DNA from: a virus
Length of the DNA: 64,000 nt
Strand: one strand, 5' to 3'
IMG/VR virus record: IMGVR_UViG_3300033148_006964
Location: 1-64,000 of that record
The notes beneath the pieces are model-generated. The model had not been told where the DNA came from, ran no database searches, and saw only the letters and a list, made by a program, of their open reading frames with translations. A program made the translations under genes and the position numbers. Position 1 is the first letter of the stretch; each line of letters opens with the position of its first letter. Shown one piece after another: positions 47,281-57,398 of the stretch.

Positions 47281-50200
47281 ATGCCGCCTCCTAATGCACC
47301 TTCTTATGGTTCCGGCCCATTAAATTATGCTAACCAAGGTGGCGCCGATCCATTTGGTTCGTTTGATAATAGGATAAGATATAATGATATGGTGCGTCAC
47401 CAAATGGTTGCGCAGTATCAGCAAAGTATTGTCAGTCCGGCAACCATGACATTATCACAACAAAGACAAGTTGCTACACAGCAAAGATTTCAATATGGAG
47501 TAACGGGTGGCCAGGATATTAGACATTATCAAAGACAAGCTGAATTAAATAGAGTTGCTGGAGCTTCCGGATTTGCTAAAGGTGCCGTTGGTTTTGCAGC
47601 ATGGACCGCTGCAGATGCAGCTGTTGGTATGACTGGTGCCTCAGCAATTGCGGGCAGCGCACTTGGAGGAGGCATTTTAGGAGGGGCAGCTGGGTTGGCG
47701 ACAACTTTTGCAGCTCCGCTTGCTTTAGGTATGGCTACTGCACATTATGTAAATAAAGGAATAGATCAAACGTTTGAAAGACAACGTTTTATGCATTCTA
47801 CGGCTGCTGATATTTCTCAATATCGTGATAGACTTGGATTTAATAGTCTTTCATATAATGATGCAACTAGGCTTGGTTCGAGTCTTGGAAGATCTATGAA
47901 CGCACCAGGTCAATTTTTTTCAAAAGAACAACAGACAAGAATACATAAAATAGGTCTTTCTAATGACCTTATATCCGCTCGTGGTAAAGGGATGAGTGCT
48001 GGTAGCATTAGGCAATATGAGCAAAATTTTTCTGAATTAAAAGATACGACAGAAGAAGTAGTAAAACTTTTGCAGACGACAATAGAAGGTGGGATGTCTG
48101 TTATTAAAGAATTGCAAGGTAAAGGTTTTACTTCTATGAAACAGATTAAACAACAAGTGATGCAGGCAAAAGCGTTTGGTGGTTTTACTGGGATGGGTGC
48201 TCAAAATATGATGGCGTTAGGCGCAGCAGGAGCACAGGCAGTACAGGGAACTCCGTTTGGTGCAACCCAAGGAGCAGCTCAATATCAATTAGGTGCAGTT
48301 AACGCGTCGTCTTTAGCACAATCTGGAGGGTCAGCAGCATATGCGGTAAAGAGGGTTGGTGGTGTAGCTGCTGCTGGAGCAGCAATAGCTAATTTTCAAA
48401 TGAATATGGCTCAAACTGGAATGGGCACTAAATTAGCGGCATACGCTATGAACGCTGATGGTACTGTAAATCAAAAAAGGTTTGATACATTAATTAGCGG
48501 CAACGCATCTGCTTATGATATAGTTACAGGTGCCAATCAAACTGGCTATGCAATGGGTCAGGGTGGAAGAGCTATGTTTGCTTTACATAAAGAGGATTTT
48601 TATAATTCTTTAAATGAAAGACAAAGAGCGGGATTGGTGCAGCAAAATTTTAAAGCCTGGAGAGGCGGTAAAGCTGGAAATTTAAAACAACAAGCTTGGG
48701 CATTTGCTGGTTTAGGAACAAACGATCAAAGGCAACAACGAGTTGTAATGGAACAATTAACTGGTAATTCCGGATATGCAACCGCAGATGCTTATGGAGC
48801 TGCGACTCAGATGGGTTTAAATAGGGTTGTTAATACTAATGACGCAGGTGTTTTAGATTTAATGATAGGAAATGAAATACGAAATGTTAAAAGGATTGGT
48901 AAAGGGCTCGCTTATACAGGTGAAAGAATAGGGTATGGAGCAATCTCTATAGGGGAAGATATTGGAAAAGCATGGAGCAGCTTGGGTAGTGGGATTGGAA
49001 GACTTGGTGACGCGGCGATAGGTGGATACGGGTGGGGTGGAGCAAGTAGAGCTAAATATGGCGATCTTGGTGATGCTGCAAAGACGATGTACGGTCTTGG
49101 TGTTAGTGGGGGTAGTAGAGGTAAACGCGCTTTACAAGCTATGTCTGTTGAAGAAACGAAATCATTATACGCAACACCTGTTAAGGGTTTAATTTCATCT
49201 GATGCAATTAAAAATATGTCTGGTGATAGTGTTGCATATTCTATGCAAGCTTTATTATCAGCGTCTACAACGGGTGGAAACGCTGCTCTTGATAGCAATC
49301 TTAAAGAAGCCCTTGGTCTTTCCGGATCAAAGCATTTAAAACAACTTAAAGAAAATCCTGCTATGTATTATGCAAGCTTTAAAGCTGCTGTTACTGATCA
49401 GTATAAATCTACATCTGCAAAGTGGGAAGATGCTGCTGGAGCTTTTGAAACATATAAAAAACAACTTAGCTCTTCAGGAGCAAGAGAAGCTCAAAGTATT
49501 GTTTCAAAAGCAGTACAAGAAACTGGGCCGGTTAATTTAAATAACTCTATATTAAATAATTATGTAAAAGCTGCACGAGCTAGAAATATTATGGGTGCGG
49601 CAGAACAGTTTGGAGATATTGCAGGTAATATAAATGAACTTAATAAAAGAGTAGAAAGTGTTGGAAGGGCTAAATTATCATATGCAGATCAAATTGCTGG
49701 TGGTATAGGACAATATCGTGCGTTTCATAAATTTGCAGGGGCAAAAGTTGGAAATAAAGATTTTATGTCAGGATTACGTAGTACGGGATTAGGAATATTG
49801 GAAAAGGCTGGAGCGATAGATCCAGCTACAGGTAAAATTAAAGAAAGTTGGTCTGGGTTTGGTGCTGAAAAAGATATTACAGCTGATTATTTAAAGAAAT
49901 ATACGGAAGAAGAAAGAACATTAATAGATAAAGGATTTTTAGATCCTGATACTGGGGTACTGTTTAATACTATAGGTGAATATTCTCAAGCAGTAACAGC
50001 TAGGGATAGAGAGCTTTCAGGAGCTAGAGGTATTGGTGCTGTTAATCAATTAGAAAGATCTCTTAAAACTGGAAAAATGACATTATCTGAAAAGGGTGGT
50101 GCAGCTATACGATCAGCTTTAATATCTGGAAGAGATGTTGAAAGTCTTAGTGATTTAACACAAAAGGACAAAAAGTCACTTGCCGCTATATATACTAGAG

Positions 50201-50613
50201 GTGATACTGCTGTTTTAAATGAAAAGATAAAAGAAGGTGAATTAAATACTTTTATAAGAAGTGAAAACACTCAAGAAAAGTATAGGAGCACACAAGAAAA
50301 ACTTGATAGAGCATATTCTAATGTAGATCTTATAGCGGCTGGCGGGGGAGATAAAGGCAATACTTTAGTATATGATGGTGGCGAGTATACATGGATGAGT
50401 AAAAAGGCCGCTAAAACTGTTATTGGCGGAAAAGATAGTAAAGCTAAAATAACTGACGCTGAAGACGCAATGGAGCGTGAAGAGAAAAAATCTGGAAGAT
50501 TGCAAAGTACTAGATTAATAGAAACTTTACACGAAACAGCACAGGGGCGAGGCGTGGCGACACAAGTATCTCCTCCTGTTATGAATTATTGGAATAATAA
50601 ATGGTCTCTATAA
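47281..50613 (+). CDS. Tape-measure protein, 1110 aa
   Basis: It is a very long, Gln/Ala/Gly-rich helical protein with a hydrophobic segment at about residues 108-158 (many Gly/Ala, probable membrane-spanning). Long genes of this composition directly after the frameshifting chaperone are tape measures, which fix tail length and may pass into the host membrane. TAAGGAG precedes the ATG. The family is not recognised by a motif, since tape measures diverge quickly. Length implies a tail of well over 100 nm by the usual 1.5 angstrom per residue rule. Confidence 0.8.
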   Translation: MPPPNAPSYGSGPLNYANQGGADPFGSFDNRIRYNDMVRHQMVAQYQQSIVSPATMTLSQQRQVATQQRFQYGVTGGQDIRHYQRQAELNRVAGASGFAKGAVGFAAWTAADAAVGMTGASAIAGSALGGGILGGAAGLATTFAAPLALGMATAHYVNKGIDQTFERQRFMHSTAADISQYRDRLGFNSLSYNDATRLGSSLGRSMNAPGQFFSKEQQTRIHKIGLSNDLISARGKGMSAGSIRQYEQNFSELKDTTEEVVKLLQTTIEGGMSVIKELQGKGFTSMKQIKQQVMQAKAFGGFTGMGAQNMMALGAAGAQAVQGTPFGATQGAAQYQLGAVNASSLAQSGGSAAYAVKRVGGVAAAGAAIANFQMNMAQTGMGTKLAAYAMNADGTVNQKRFDTLISGNASAYDIVTGANQTGYAMGQGGRAMFALHKEDFYNSLNERQRAGLVQQNFKAWRGGKAGNLKQQAWAFAGLGTNDQRQQRVVMEQLTGNSGYATADAYGAATQMGLNRVVNTNDAGVLDLMIGNEIRNVKRIGKGLAYTGERIGYGAISIGEDIGKAWSSLGSGIGRLGDAAIGGYGWGGASRAKYGDLGDAAKTMYGLGVSGGSRGKRALQAMSVEETKSLYATPVKGLISSDAIKNMSGDSVAYSMQALLSASTTGGNAALDSNLKEALGLSGSKHLKQLKENPAMYYASFKAAVTDQYKSTSAKWEDAAGAFETYKKQLSSSGAREAQSIVSKAVQETGPVNLNNSILNNYVKAARARNIMGAAEQFGDIAGNINELNKRVESVGRAKLSYADQIAGGIGQYRAFHKFAGAKVGNKDFMSGLRSTGLGILEKAGAIDPATGKIKESWSGFGAEKDITADYLKKYTEEERTLIDKGFLDPDTGVLFNTIGEYSQAVTARDRELSGARGIGAVNQLERSLKTGKMTLSEKGGAAIRSALISGRDVESLSDLTQKDKKSLAAIYTRGDTAVLNEKIKEGELNTFIRSENTQEKYRSTQEKLDRAYSNVDLIAAGGGDKGNTLVYDGGEYTWMSKKAAKTVIGGKDSKAKITDAEDAMEREEKKSGRLQSTRLIETLHETAQGRGVATQVSPPVMNYWNNKWSL

Positions 50614-50624
50614 GGAATTAGATT

Positions 50625-51425
50625 ATGGCTGAAAATGAAGTATTAATAAACTCTGTTGAAGATAATGCAATAAGGCCTTATAATGTCGGAGTAACTGAAC
50701 ACGATAAGACTTTAGCTACAATTGTATTATATAGATCTAAAGATTCTTTAATTTCAGATAGTTCTGATAATATTGATTATTTAAATTCTTTTGAAATCCC
50801 AATACCTACTATAAGTTCTGAAACGGTTCCGCAAGATGGTAATGTAAGGCAAAGGGTTGGGACAATGTTAGAAATACCAAAGCTTAAAAATTTTGGTGGT
50901 CCTGATAATAATTATTATGGAATATTTAATAATTTTTCTCTTCTTAAGGTTTCAGAGATCCAATCTCAAAATGTAAAGGTACATCAAAATTTTAGTAATG
51001 TTTGGAACGCTTTTTTCTTTGGGGATAAACCTGAAATATATTCATTTAATGGATTTTTTCTAGATACAAGAGAGTATCCTTATTATCAAGAATTTCTTAT
51101 GGCTTATGAAGAATATCTTTCTGGAAGAAAATGTGTTGAAAACCAAATGGAATTAAAAGTCGTATATGATGGTAGAATAGTTGATGGCTATATGTTAAAC
51201 ATATCAACCATTAATGCCGCTGGTGATCCATTTATGAAAAACTTTTCATTTTCAGTATTAGTAAAATCTACGTCATGGCTTAGAAATAATTTGGTAGTTA
51301 AAAGAGCAATACAAGGCCTTTCAGACGATCATATGAGGGTTTCAGAGTTGAACGGGTTTTCAAATGAATATAGATTAGCAAAACAATTTGATACTGGAGA
51401 ATTAGATTCTTTAGAAACAGATTAA
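50625..51425 (+). CDS. Tail/baseplate protein, 266 aa
   Basis: The protein is beta-rich with FNGFFLDTREYPYYQEFLMA (about 142-161) and VVYDGRIVDGYMLNISTINA, strands typical of baseplate hub-associated proteins of contractile tails. No enzymatic motif is present. AAGGAATTAG precedes the ATG. Placement between tape measure and hub supports a baseplate role, for instance a tail-tube-to-hub connector. Confidence 0.55.
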   Translation: MAENEVLINSVEDNAIRPYNVGVTEHDKTLATIVLYRSKDSLISDSSDNIDYLNSFEIPIPTISSETVPQDGNVRQRVGTMLEIPKLKNFGGPDNNYYGIFNNFSLLKVSEIQSQNVKVHQNFSNVWNAFFFGDKPEIYSFNGFFLDTREYPYYQEFLMAYEEYLSGRKCVENQMELKVVYDGRIVDGYMLNISTINAAGDPFMKNFSFSVLVKSTSWLRNNLVVKRAIQGLSDDHMRVSELNGFSNEYRLAKQFDTGELDSLETD

Positions 51426-51443
51426 AAGTATGAAAGCGAAATA

Positions 51444-54125
51444 ATGGCAAAGCAAGGTTATAATTATGAATTCCGCATGTTTCTTGAAGGGGTGTTAACT
51501 CCATTCAAAAGTGCTAATATTATGAACACACCAAACGGTGTAGAAGCTAATATTAATGTTTATTCATGTAAACAAGCTCTTAATATAAAACCTAAGACCG
51601 CTGTACAAATATTTTATAGGGATTGGGTTTATGACCAAAGTAAACCTGCGTGGAGAATAATGTTTGACGGATTCTTTTCAAGTTTTTATAAACAAGATTC
51701 AGCGCCGGATATAAGAAGTGTTAGTCTGATATGCAGAGATTTTAGAATGGATATAAGAAAAAACCCAGCAGCTCTTTCATTTCAAAGTAAAAATGATCTT
51801 GCGCCTCAAGTACGATATAACGCAGCAGGGATATTTAAAACTTTTGTCGTTAAAGGTGTGACTAAAAAAACAAGTAAAGGTAAAAGAATACATACTTATG
51901 GAAATTCTGGTTTAGATGATATTAGTGAGACTCTTGCGTATATAGCTGGTACTGCGTATGGAAAGGGGGCGAAGAAGCTTAAAAATGGAACTTATCAAGC
52001 TCAATCAGATTTTGGGACTTGTATCAAAGCTATAAAAGGTGATATAGGAGATGGCGGTTTGTTTCTTGACTCTCTTATTAGAGGTATATGGCTTGAAGCT
52101 GTTGGTGGAACTTCTATAAATGCTTTTATGAATAAAAGAATACGAGTTGATAAAAGATTTTTTATTCCTACTAATGCTGCTGGATATAATTTTTGGAGAA
52201 GAAAGAATGCCGGGTTACAAATAGGTAGTTATATGATGGGTAATGCACAATTTACCAGTGTTGAAGCTACCATAATGAGACTTGCTGGTTTATTTTCTGT
52301 TAGGGCGTATTCTTGTAATACACCTTCTTTAATACCTATTGGTGTTGATTCACCAGCTTCAGATTATGCTATTTCAGATGGAGTTAGAAAATTTCTTGTT
52401 GAAAGAGCTGATTCTGAGTTTGGTGCGAAATTTATACTTAATGAAACTATGTTGCTTCCGCCGCTTGAGTTTACTGCTCCTCCAAATTGTAATCTTATAT
52501 TACCGCCTATGTGTAATAAAATTACATGGAATTATGATATGGATGCCGATGTTACAAGAGGGTACTTTCAAACATTAAATGTATTTCCAACAAAGAAAAG
52601 TACTAATCAATTAGCAAGTAAGTCAATACAAGTGCCTAACGCTTTATTTAATATTGCTAAAGAAGAAGGCAACTCTAAAGATATATATGGAAGATCAAAA
52701 CCACCGTTAACACTTGAAGAAAGATATAAAGGTGTTAGTGTTTTTTATAATAGAGTTGAATGGTTATTAGCTGCAAAAGATGCTGCTTCATCTGCTATAA
52801 ATAAGACATTTAATAAAAAAGCAAGAGCAAGGTTAGAGTCTGAAATATCTGATCTTCAAGAATCTATAGATAAAGCTGCTGGACTTGAAGTTGAATCGAT
52901 GTCTTCCGAACTTACCCCACAACAAATAGTAGAGATTAAAGCGGCTATAAAAAGAAAAATAAAAGCAAAAGCAAAAACTACTTATAATAAAGGCCAGGCT
53001 GTAGCCGGTAAAACTGATGATGCTATTAAAAGACATGCGTTATTAAAGTACCTTAATGTAAAATATGCTGGAAGAGTCGTTACCGCTGAAATGGCTTTTA
53101 ATCCATATTTAATGTGTGGGTTTCCAGGCGCGGTAGTAACTGATGATAAATTATATGGAGACGAATCGATTAAAACTATAATCGGAATGGTTCAACAGGT
53201 TAAGCATCAATTATACATAACACCGGAAACAGCTGATGCTTTTACTGTAGTTGTTTTAAATAACGCAAGGTTTGAAGATGAACCTACTGATATGGATGAG
53301 TTTGGGAATTTATTATGGTCTAAAGAAACTGATTCTTCTTCAGCTTTAATAGATCCAAAAACTTTAGAATATAAAGATTCAACATATCATGTTCAAGATC
53401 CTAAAGCGTTAGTCGCTTTAAATAAAGAAAATAAAGCTGATTTAAAAAAGAAACAATTCAATCCTTATGATTTAAGAGAAAGGCAATTAAGACCTGATTA
53501 TATATACGCTAAAGATCTATTAACATTAACCGCTGAAGCTATTGCTAATGGAGAAAGAAATCAAATATATGTCGATGAAATATATGAACCAAATAAAATA
53601 GCTAAGTTTTATAGAGATGCCTTACAACATAATAGTGAAAGCTTTATGATCGGAAATACAGTTGTTAATAATAATAATGAAAAATTTATGTATGATACAG
53701 TACACGAAGGTCTTGTTAAGATGCGTGAAAATTATCCTGAATTAATGAACGACTATATCTCATGCATTAAATATGTATCCAGAAATGTATGTTCTGCAGA
53801 CGCATTTTATCAGGGAATATTAGGGTTATCAGTTAAAAATGTTAGAACCATTGCAGGTAATACAGCTGTTTTATATGAAAACATCCAAAAGGGGTTTGAC
53901 GATACTCGTATAGATGATGAATATTTTGGAGTTACGACTAACTTATGGGATAGTGGAAAAATAGATAATTTAATTAAATATTTTAGTAGTACTGGAGCTA
54001 TGACGGAGCCTGGTCAATGTAGTAGTATACGTGAAAGTATTCCTGTGACTGCATTTATAGAAGAACGAAAGAATGTTGTTAAAACTTATGTTGCCGAGGT
54101 TACAAAGACTGCAAGAGGAAGCTAA
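51444..54125 (+). CDS. Probable baseplate hub protein, 893 aa
   Basis: The N-terminal segment VQIFYRDWVYDQSKPAWRIM and FDGFFSSFYKQDS (about 53-85) resemble hub proteins of gp27/gpD type, whose first domain forms a tube-like ring. A helical, Lys/Glu-rich insert lies at about 455-520. The C-terminal half is less clear. No lysozyme motif is seen. The upstream ribosome site is AAAGCG, weak. It ends overlapping the sigma-like gene by one base (TAATG). Confidence 0.55.
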   Translation: MAKQGYNYEFRMFLEGVLTPFKSANIMNTPNGVEANINVYSCKQALNIKPKTAVQIFYRDWVYDQSKPAWRIMFDGFFSSFYKQDSAPDIRSVSLICRDFRMDIRKNPAALSFQSKNDLAPQVRYNAAGIFKTFVVKGVTKKTSKGKRIHTYGNSGLDDISETLAYIAGTAYGKGAKKLKNGTYQAQSDFGTCIKAIKGDIGDGGLFLDSLIRGIWLEAVGGTSINAFMNKRIRVDKRFFIPTNAAGYNFWRRKNAGLQIGSYMMGNAQFTSVEATIMRLAGLFSVRAYSCNTPSLIPIGVDSPASDYAISDGVRKFLVERADSEFGAKFILNETMLLPPLEFTAPPNCNLILPPMCNKITWNYDMDADVTRGYFQTLNVFPTKKSTNQLASKSIQVPNALFNIAKEEGNSKDIYGRSKPPLTLEERYKGVSVFYNRVEWLLAAKDAASSAINKTFNKKARARLESEISDLQESIDKAAGLEVESMSSELTPQQIVEIKAAIKRKIKAKAKTTYNKGQAVAGKTDDAIKRHALLKYLNVKYAGRVVTAEMAFNPYLMCGFPGAVVTDDKLYGDESIKTIIGMVQQVKHQLYITPETADAFTVVVLNNARFEDEPTDMDEFGNLLWSKETDSSSALIDPKTLEYKDSTYHVQDPKALVALNKENKADLKKKQFNPYDLRERQLRPDYIYAKDLLTLTAEAIANGERNQIYVDEIYEPNKIAKFYRDALQHNSESFMIGNTVVNNNNEKFMYDTVHEGLVKMRENYPELMNDYISCIKYVSRNVCSADAFYQGILGLSVKNVRTIAGNTAVLYENIQKGFDDTRIDDEYFGVTTNLWDSGKIDNLIKYFSSTGAMTEPGQCSSIRESIPVTAFIEERKNVVKTYVAEVTKTARGS

Positions 54126-54817
54126 TGCCTAACGATAAAGATCAAATATTAGAATGGCAAAAATCTAAAAGTCCTGAACTTTTTGCTAATCTTGTAATTC
54201 GCTATCAACCTGTTATAAATAAGGTCGTTAGTAAGTATAGAACTGTTGGTGTTGCTCCAGCTACTTTAAGAGCACAAGCTACATCTCAATTAATAAAGGC
54301 ATTTAAATCTTATGATGCTACTAAAGGTGCTCAACCGACTACACATATATGGAACAATCTTCAAAAGGTTCAAAGGATAGCTGCAGAAAGTCAAATGTCT
54401 GGACATATTCCTGAAAATAGAAATCTTAAAAGATCTACTTTTACTATTGTTAGAGATAATCTTACAGATAGACTTGGTTATGAGCCTAATGTTTCTGAAA
54501 TGGCAGATGAACTTGGATGGAATAAAAGAGAAGTTGGTAGAATGAATCATGAACTTGCTGGAGAAACAACTGCGTCTGAAGCTAAATTTGATTTTTATGG
54601 CAACTCTGTTACAAAAGAGCATTCTGATAAAGCTCTTGTTGATTATTTATATTACGATCTTGATAATAAAGAGAAGGCAATATTTGAACATACTTTTAAT
54701 TATGGTGGTAAAAAGGTATTAAGTAATAAAGAACTTGCTAAAAAATTAAATGTAAATGAGATGGCGATACATAGATTAAAAAAACGCCTTAGTCAAAAGA
54801 TTCGGAGTTACCGTTAA
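54125..54817 (+). CDS. Sigma-70-family RNA polymerase sigma factor, 230 aa
   Basis: Region 2 is at about residues 10-90 (LFANLVIRYQPVINKVVSKY, then FKSYDATKGAQPTTHIWNNL, the region 2.3-2.4 type). Region 3 is about 105-145 (TDRLGYEPNVSEMADELGWN, a helix-turn-helix typical of sigma-70). Region 4 is about 170-230 (SNKELAKKLNVNEMAIHRLK, then KRLSQKIRSY). The full order 2-3-4 identifies a sigma factor that would direct host polymerase to phage promoters. It sits inside the baseplate operon, overlapping both neighbours by one base, which is an odd place for a regulator. A structural role for a sigma-like fold cannot be excluded. Confidence 0.8.
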   Translation: MPNDKDQILEWQKSKSPELFANLVIRYQPVINKVVSKYRTVGVAPATLRAQATSQLIKAFKSYDATKGAQPTTHIWNNLQKVQRIAAESQMSGHIPENRNLKRSTFTIVRDNLTDRLGYEPNVSEMADELGWNKREVGRMNHELAGETTASEAKFDFYGNSVTKEHSDKALVDYLYYDLDNKEKAIFEHTFNYGGKKVLSNKELAKKLNVNEMAIHRLKKRLSQKIRSYR

Positions 54818-56889
54818 TGTCTCCTCCAAAAATAGCATGCCAAGTTCAGGCTAATTTACTTTCTACTACAGCGAAGTTGATTGAGAAAGTTGAATCAATC
54901 TCATTAACAGTAAACTCTATTATAGCTTTAGTGGCTAAAGTAAAATATGGAATTCTTAATTTTACTGACATGGCTAGTGCTGAACTAATATCTGCAGTTA
55001 GTTCGATAGCTGCTAATGCTGCACAGGTTGCTTTAGGTGCTATTTCTAAAGCTTCGGCAGCGTTATTGGAAGCTATTTTATCTTCACTTCTTAAAATATT
55101 ACTTGCGTTTCCTACGGCTATTTTTTCACTTGTTGCAATCCCTCAAGATCAAGCGATAGATGCTGCTGATAAAGAAAGATTATACCTTTTAAATGCAAAA
55201 GCTAATCTTAAACGTATTATTAGTATAATAATACATTGGACTAACGGGTTTGATAGTAATAAATATTATAAGCAGATGATCAACGCAATACCTTATATAA
55301 ATAAAGCTTTTGAATTATGTGAAGAGTTAATAATTGAATTAGAAGGATCACCAACTGAAGATGATAGTGAATTAAATTCACGTTTTAATGAAAGCAAATA
55401 CAATTCATTAAGAGGCAATATATTACAAGCTATTGAAATAACTAAACCATCTTCTGTTATTGTTGAAAACAGCCGTATTACTCAAATCATAGAAAAGAAA
55501 CGTGTTGATACTTATCAATCAGAAGCTAATGTTATTAATAATAAATATGCAATTAAAAAATCTGAATTAGTTGAATGGTATCATAATGAAACAGTTAAAA
55601 ATACCCCTGAAAATGAAGATAAATGGGGAGAAAGATTAGGAGATTCTTTAAAGCTTGAAGGTATAAAATTAGAATATGCAACCAGGTTGAAGGCTTTAAA
55701 TGTATCTAAAAAGGAAGAGCTTGCTATCGCTGAATTAAATTCCAGTTCACAAGGAATAATAGATAAAAGCGCATACGTCGAATCGGCATTAGGACTTGCA
55801 GCAAGGTTCCGTAATGATATGCAAGTTTTATCAAATGAACTCTTTCAATTTATTAAAAATATAAAAGACGCTTTTTTACAATATAAAAGATGTCAGGTAA
55901 TGTGTAATACGATATATAATATAGAAGGTTTAATTAAAAAACTTATTGGTGAAATAATTAAACTATTAAAAAACGTTGGTAATGGTGCTTCCAGCGTAAT
56001 AGTAAAGGTGCTTGAAACGTCATCTGCATTAATCAGTTTTACTCATGATAAGTTTGAAGACAATATAGATAGATATGAGGATTCTTCTAAAGATATTTCG
56101 ACCAGTGAAATGTCTACAACTATCGTTACCGGTAACGGGGCTTTAATGTCCGCAAATAGTGCTTTATCTGCTTCGGTTACAGATAGTTTAATTCAACTTA
56201 TAAATTCAGACGACACAATGGAAAATTCTGATGACAACTTTAGAGAGTTTATTAATAATATGGCAAATATTTCTGATTGGGATGGTAAATTAAATATTTG
56301 GTCTGTTGATCATTTAAACGCATCCGTATCTCCTTATTCTAAATTAATATCTGATTCTACGACAATGCTTGCTAAAATACCTAAATTAGCATTTTCTACG
56401 GATGAAGAGGATCGTTTAAAATTGCGTGGGACTATAACTGTTGTTAATAAATTATTTAAAGTATTGTTTGCCCATAACTCAGAGGTCAGTAGTGTCCTGT
56501 ATTCTTATACACCATATAGAGCGTCTGAAACTGGTGATTTAAAAAAGATACTTGCAACAGCTAATCTTTTGGATCAATTTGCGCTTGGAATGAGTATAAC
56601 TTCATTAATTACTGAATTAGCCATGATGAACGTTGAGTTTTCAATAGACGAGGCACTTCCTACGTTAAGTAATTGTCAGGCAGCTTATCCTGATCTGTAT
56701 CAAGATGAAGGAATTCAGAAAGCAATAGCAATATTAAAAGGAAGTATTCCACCTGTGGATATAGATAAAAATATTCAAAATAAAAGAGAAGACAATCTCT
56801 TTGCGTTAAAAGATGCTCAACAAAAACTAAAAGCATTTGAGATTAATGTGCCTGAAGATGAAATGTACAACAGCGCTCTCGATAATTAA
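54817..56889 (+). CDS. Large helical tail/baseplate protein, 690 aa
   Basis: The start overlaps the stop of the sigma-like gene. The chain is helical, with an Ala/Ser/Leu-rich region at about 45-110, a charged central portion and no recognisable domain. It sits between the hub-like and the baseplate-wedge-like genes and is presumably part of the baseplate or an internal tail protein. It is not portal-like in any motif I can see. Confidence 0.5.
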   Translation: MSPPKIACQVQANLLSTTAKLIEKVESISLTVNSIIALVAKVKYGILNFTDMASAELISAVSSIAANAAQVALGAISKASAALLEAILSSLLKILLAFPTAIFSLVAIPQDQAIDAADKERLYLLNAKANLKRIISIIIHWTNGFDSNKYYKQMINAIPYINKAFELCEELIIELEGSPTEDDSELNSRFNESKYNSLRGNILQAIEITKPSSVIVENSRITQIIEKKRVDTYQSEANVINNKYAIKKSELVEWYHNETVKNTPENEDKWGERLGDSLKLEGIKLEYATRLKALNVSKKEELAIAELNSSSQGIIDKSAYVESALGLAARFRNDMQVLSNELFQFIKNIKDAFLQYKRCQVMCNTIYNIEGLIKKLIGEIIKLLKNVGNGASSVIVKVLETSSALISFTHDKFEDNIDRYEDSSKDISTSEMSTTIVTGNGALMSANSALSASVTDSLIQLINSDDTMENSDDNFREFINNMANISDWDGKLNIWSVDHLNASVSPYSKLISDSTTMLAKIPKLAFSTDEEDRLKLRGTITVVNKLFKVLFAHNSEVSSVLYSYTPYRASETGDLKKILATANLLDQFALGMSITSLITELAMMNVEFSIDEALPTLSNCQAAYPDLYQDEGIQKAIAILKGSIPPVDIDKNIQNKREDNLFALKDAQQKLKAFEINVPEDEMYNSALDN

Positions 56890-56949
56890 TTAAAGAGTAA
56901 TCAAGCTAATTATCGTTTCAAATATTATTTTGTATAAGAGGACGTATAC

Positions 56950-57396
56950 ATGGACATTGATTTTATAACAGATCTATCTTCAGATTTTAAGATTTCACTT
57001 AGTGACAATCCACAAGGTGTATCCGGTAATAGAGCTTTAGTCAATAGGTTTGAAATAACATTTTTTACAAAAAATAGACAATTTTTATTTAATGATGAAG
57101 ATATAGTTGTAGATGAATATGGTGGTGATGCTGAGAAACTTATAAATAAACCTCGTGTATTAAATAATGTACAATCTATAGCGGCTGCTATGGATATAGT
57201 AGTTTCTCAAACAGTAAAAAGTATGAAGAACAATGAGCCTTCAAATATACCATCTACAGAAAAGATCGATAGTGCTAAAGTCATTGGAATAAATATTATT
57301 AGCGATACCGTGTACGGTACTGTTCAAATATTTCCAGTAGAAACTGAATCGTATGAAGATATTCTTTTTAATTTGCCAATTATTCGAAGGACGTAG
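56950..57396 (+). CDS. Baseplate wedge protein, gp25-like candidate, 148 aa
   Basis: The length, position immediately before a baseplate-J-like gene and a VNRFEITFFTKNRQFLFNDE segment fit small wedge proteins of the gp25/W type, though the core motif is not fully conserved. A TAAGAGG ribosome site precedes the ATG. It ends 2 bases before the next gene, so they are co-translated. Confidence 0.5.
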   Translation: MDIDFITDLSSDFKISLSDNPQGVSGNRALVNRFEITFFTKNRQFLFNDEDIVVDEYGGDAEKLINKPRVLNNVQSIAAAMDIVVSQTVKSMKNNEPSNIPSTEKIDSAKVIGINIISDTVYGTVQIFPVETESYEDILFNLPIIRRT

Positions 57397-57398
57397 TT

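Noticed and set aside
54817-56889. 690-aa protein as the missing portal
   Set aside because: It lies in the baseplate operon, is almost entirely helical with Ala/Ser-rich stretches and shows no portal-type pattern.
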